DNA of 44,031 bases from NCBI GenBank assembly GCA_944383455.1, contig CALWPP010000011.1, forward strand, positions 1-44,031, read 5' to 3'. The notes under the pieces are model-generated. The model did no database searches. It was not told the origin of the DNA and saw only the letters and a program-made list of their open reading frames with translations. Numbering within the stretch: the stretch's first letter is position 1; every line of letters begins with the position of its first letter. Of this stretch, positions 43,911 to 44,031 are shown piece by piece. The translations under genes and the position numbers were made by a program. The DNA is from an uncultured Peptostreptococcaceae bacterium (GTDB lineage Bacteria; Bacillota; Clostridia; Peptostreptococcales; Peptostreptococcaceae).

Positions 43911-44031
43911 ATGGATATAGATAAAATGACTTTAAGAGTTCAAAAAGCTTTAAATGAAGCTTATAACATAGCACTTATAAATAATAATCAACAACTTGAG
44001 TTAATTCATTTGTTTTCAAGTTTAGTAAATC
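43911..44031 (+). CDS. clpB: ATP-dependent chaperone ClpB (5' part, cut by window end)
   Basis: The first 40 residues (MDIDKMTLRVQKALNEAYNI, then QQLELIHLFSSLVN) match the ClpB Clp_N domain. ClpB is a hexameric AAA+ disaggregase working with DnaK, DnaJ and GrpE. The rest lies beyond the window. GGAGG at 43901-43905 and the CIRCE box support a stress gene. ClpC or ClpE would also begin with Clp_N, but the MTLRVQKALNEA start and CIRCE favour ClpB. Confidence 0.9.
   Translation, partial: MDIDKMTLRVQKALNEAYNIALINNNQQLELIHLFSSLVN

Overview
This is very AT-rich DNA with strong AGGAGG-type ribosome sites, short gaps, long co-directional operons and a firmicute-style gene order (dnaG-rpoD-trmK-nif3; a fab-acc cluster using FabK and a FabT-like MarR repressor; a CIRCE box before clpB). 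I infer a low-GC Gram-positive anaerobe, most like the anaerobic cocci (Parvimonas/Peptoniphilus type) or a related clostridial lineage. The genus is an inference, not something read from a marker gene.

Layout. 1-1446: 3' part of an IStron, a group I intron fused to an IS605-type tnpB with an omega-RNA-like right end. It splits a terD gene, and an intact terD follows. 2600-11953: fatty-acid operon fabH-fabK-fabD-fabG-fabF-accB-fabZ-accC-accD-accA-fabT, with two FabT-like operators on its promoter and no acpP. 12062-16933: a divergent GrpE-like coiled-coil protein, a convergent Na+/Ca2+-exchanger-type antiporter, then a MotA/ExbB-like channel, a MotB/OmpA-like protein and a Ser/Thr kinase, a stator-like envelope module without flagellar genes. 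17165-18420: relic of a PTS EIIB domain, an endonuclease/exonuclease/phosphatase-fold protein and an 8-Cys ferredoxin on the reverse strand. 18598-22405: GT51 transglycosylase, zinc-ribbon protein, rhodanese, GerM-like lipoprotein and a MATE exporter. 22516-27494: RND exporter with a coiled-coil insert, its TetR regulator and a histidine phosphatase. 27573-32268: folate operon pabA-pabB-pabC-nucleotidyltransferase-folE-folP. 32488-36948: dnaG, rpoD, trmK, nif3. 36964-43116: lone LLH-type holin, small membrane protein, threonine aldolase, proC and four unrecognised or poorly recognised proteins. 43207 to the end: flavodoxin-fold oxidoreductase and the start of clpB under CIRCE control.

Most of the window is housekeeping sequence. 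The most interesting parts are (1) the IStron, where an intron-side segment can pair with the omega-RNA hairpin and so may switch between splicing and guide-RNA folding; (2) the MotA-like/OmpA-like/kinase module with a nearby GrpE-like protein; and (3) the paired FabT-type operators, which sit inside a perfect 14-bp inverted repeat. Compactness shows in several transcription terminators that contain the stop codon of the gene they end.
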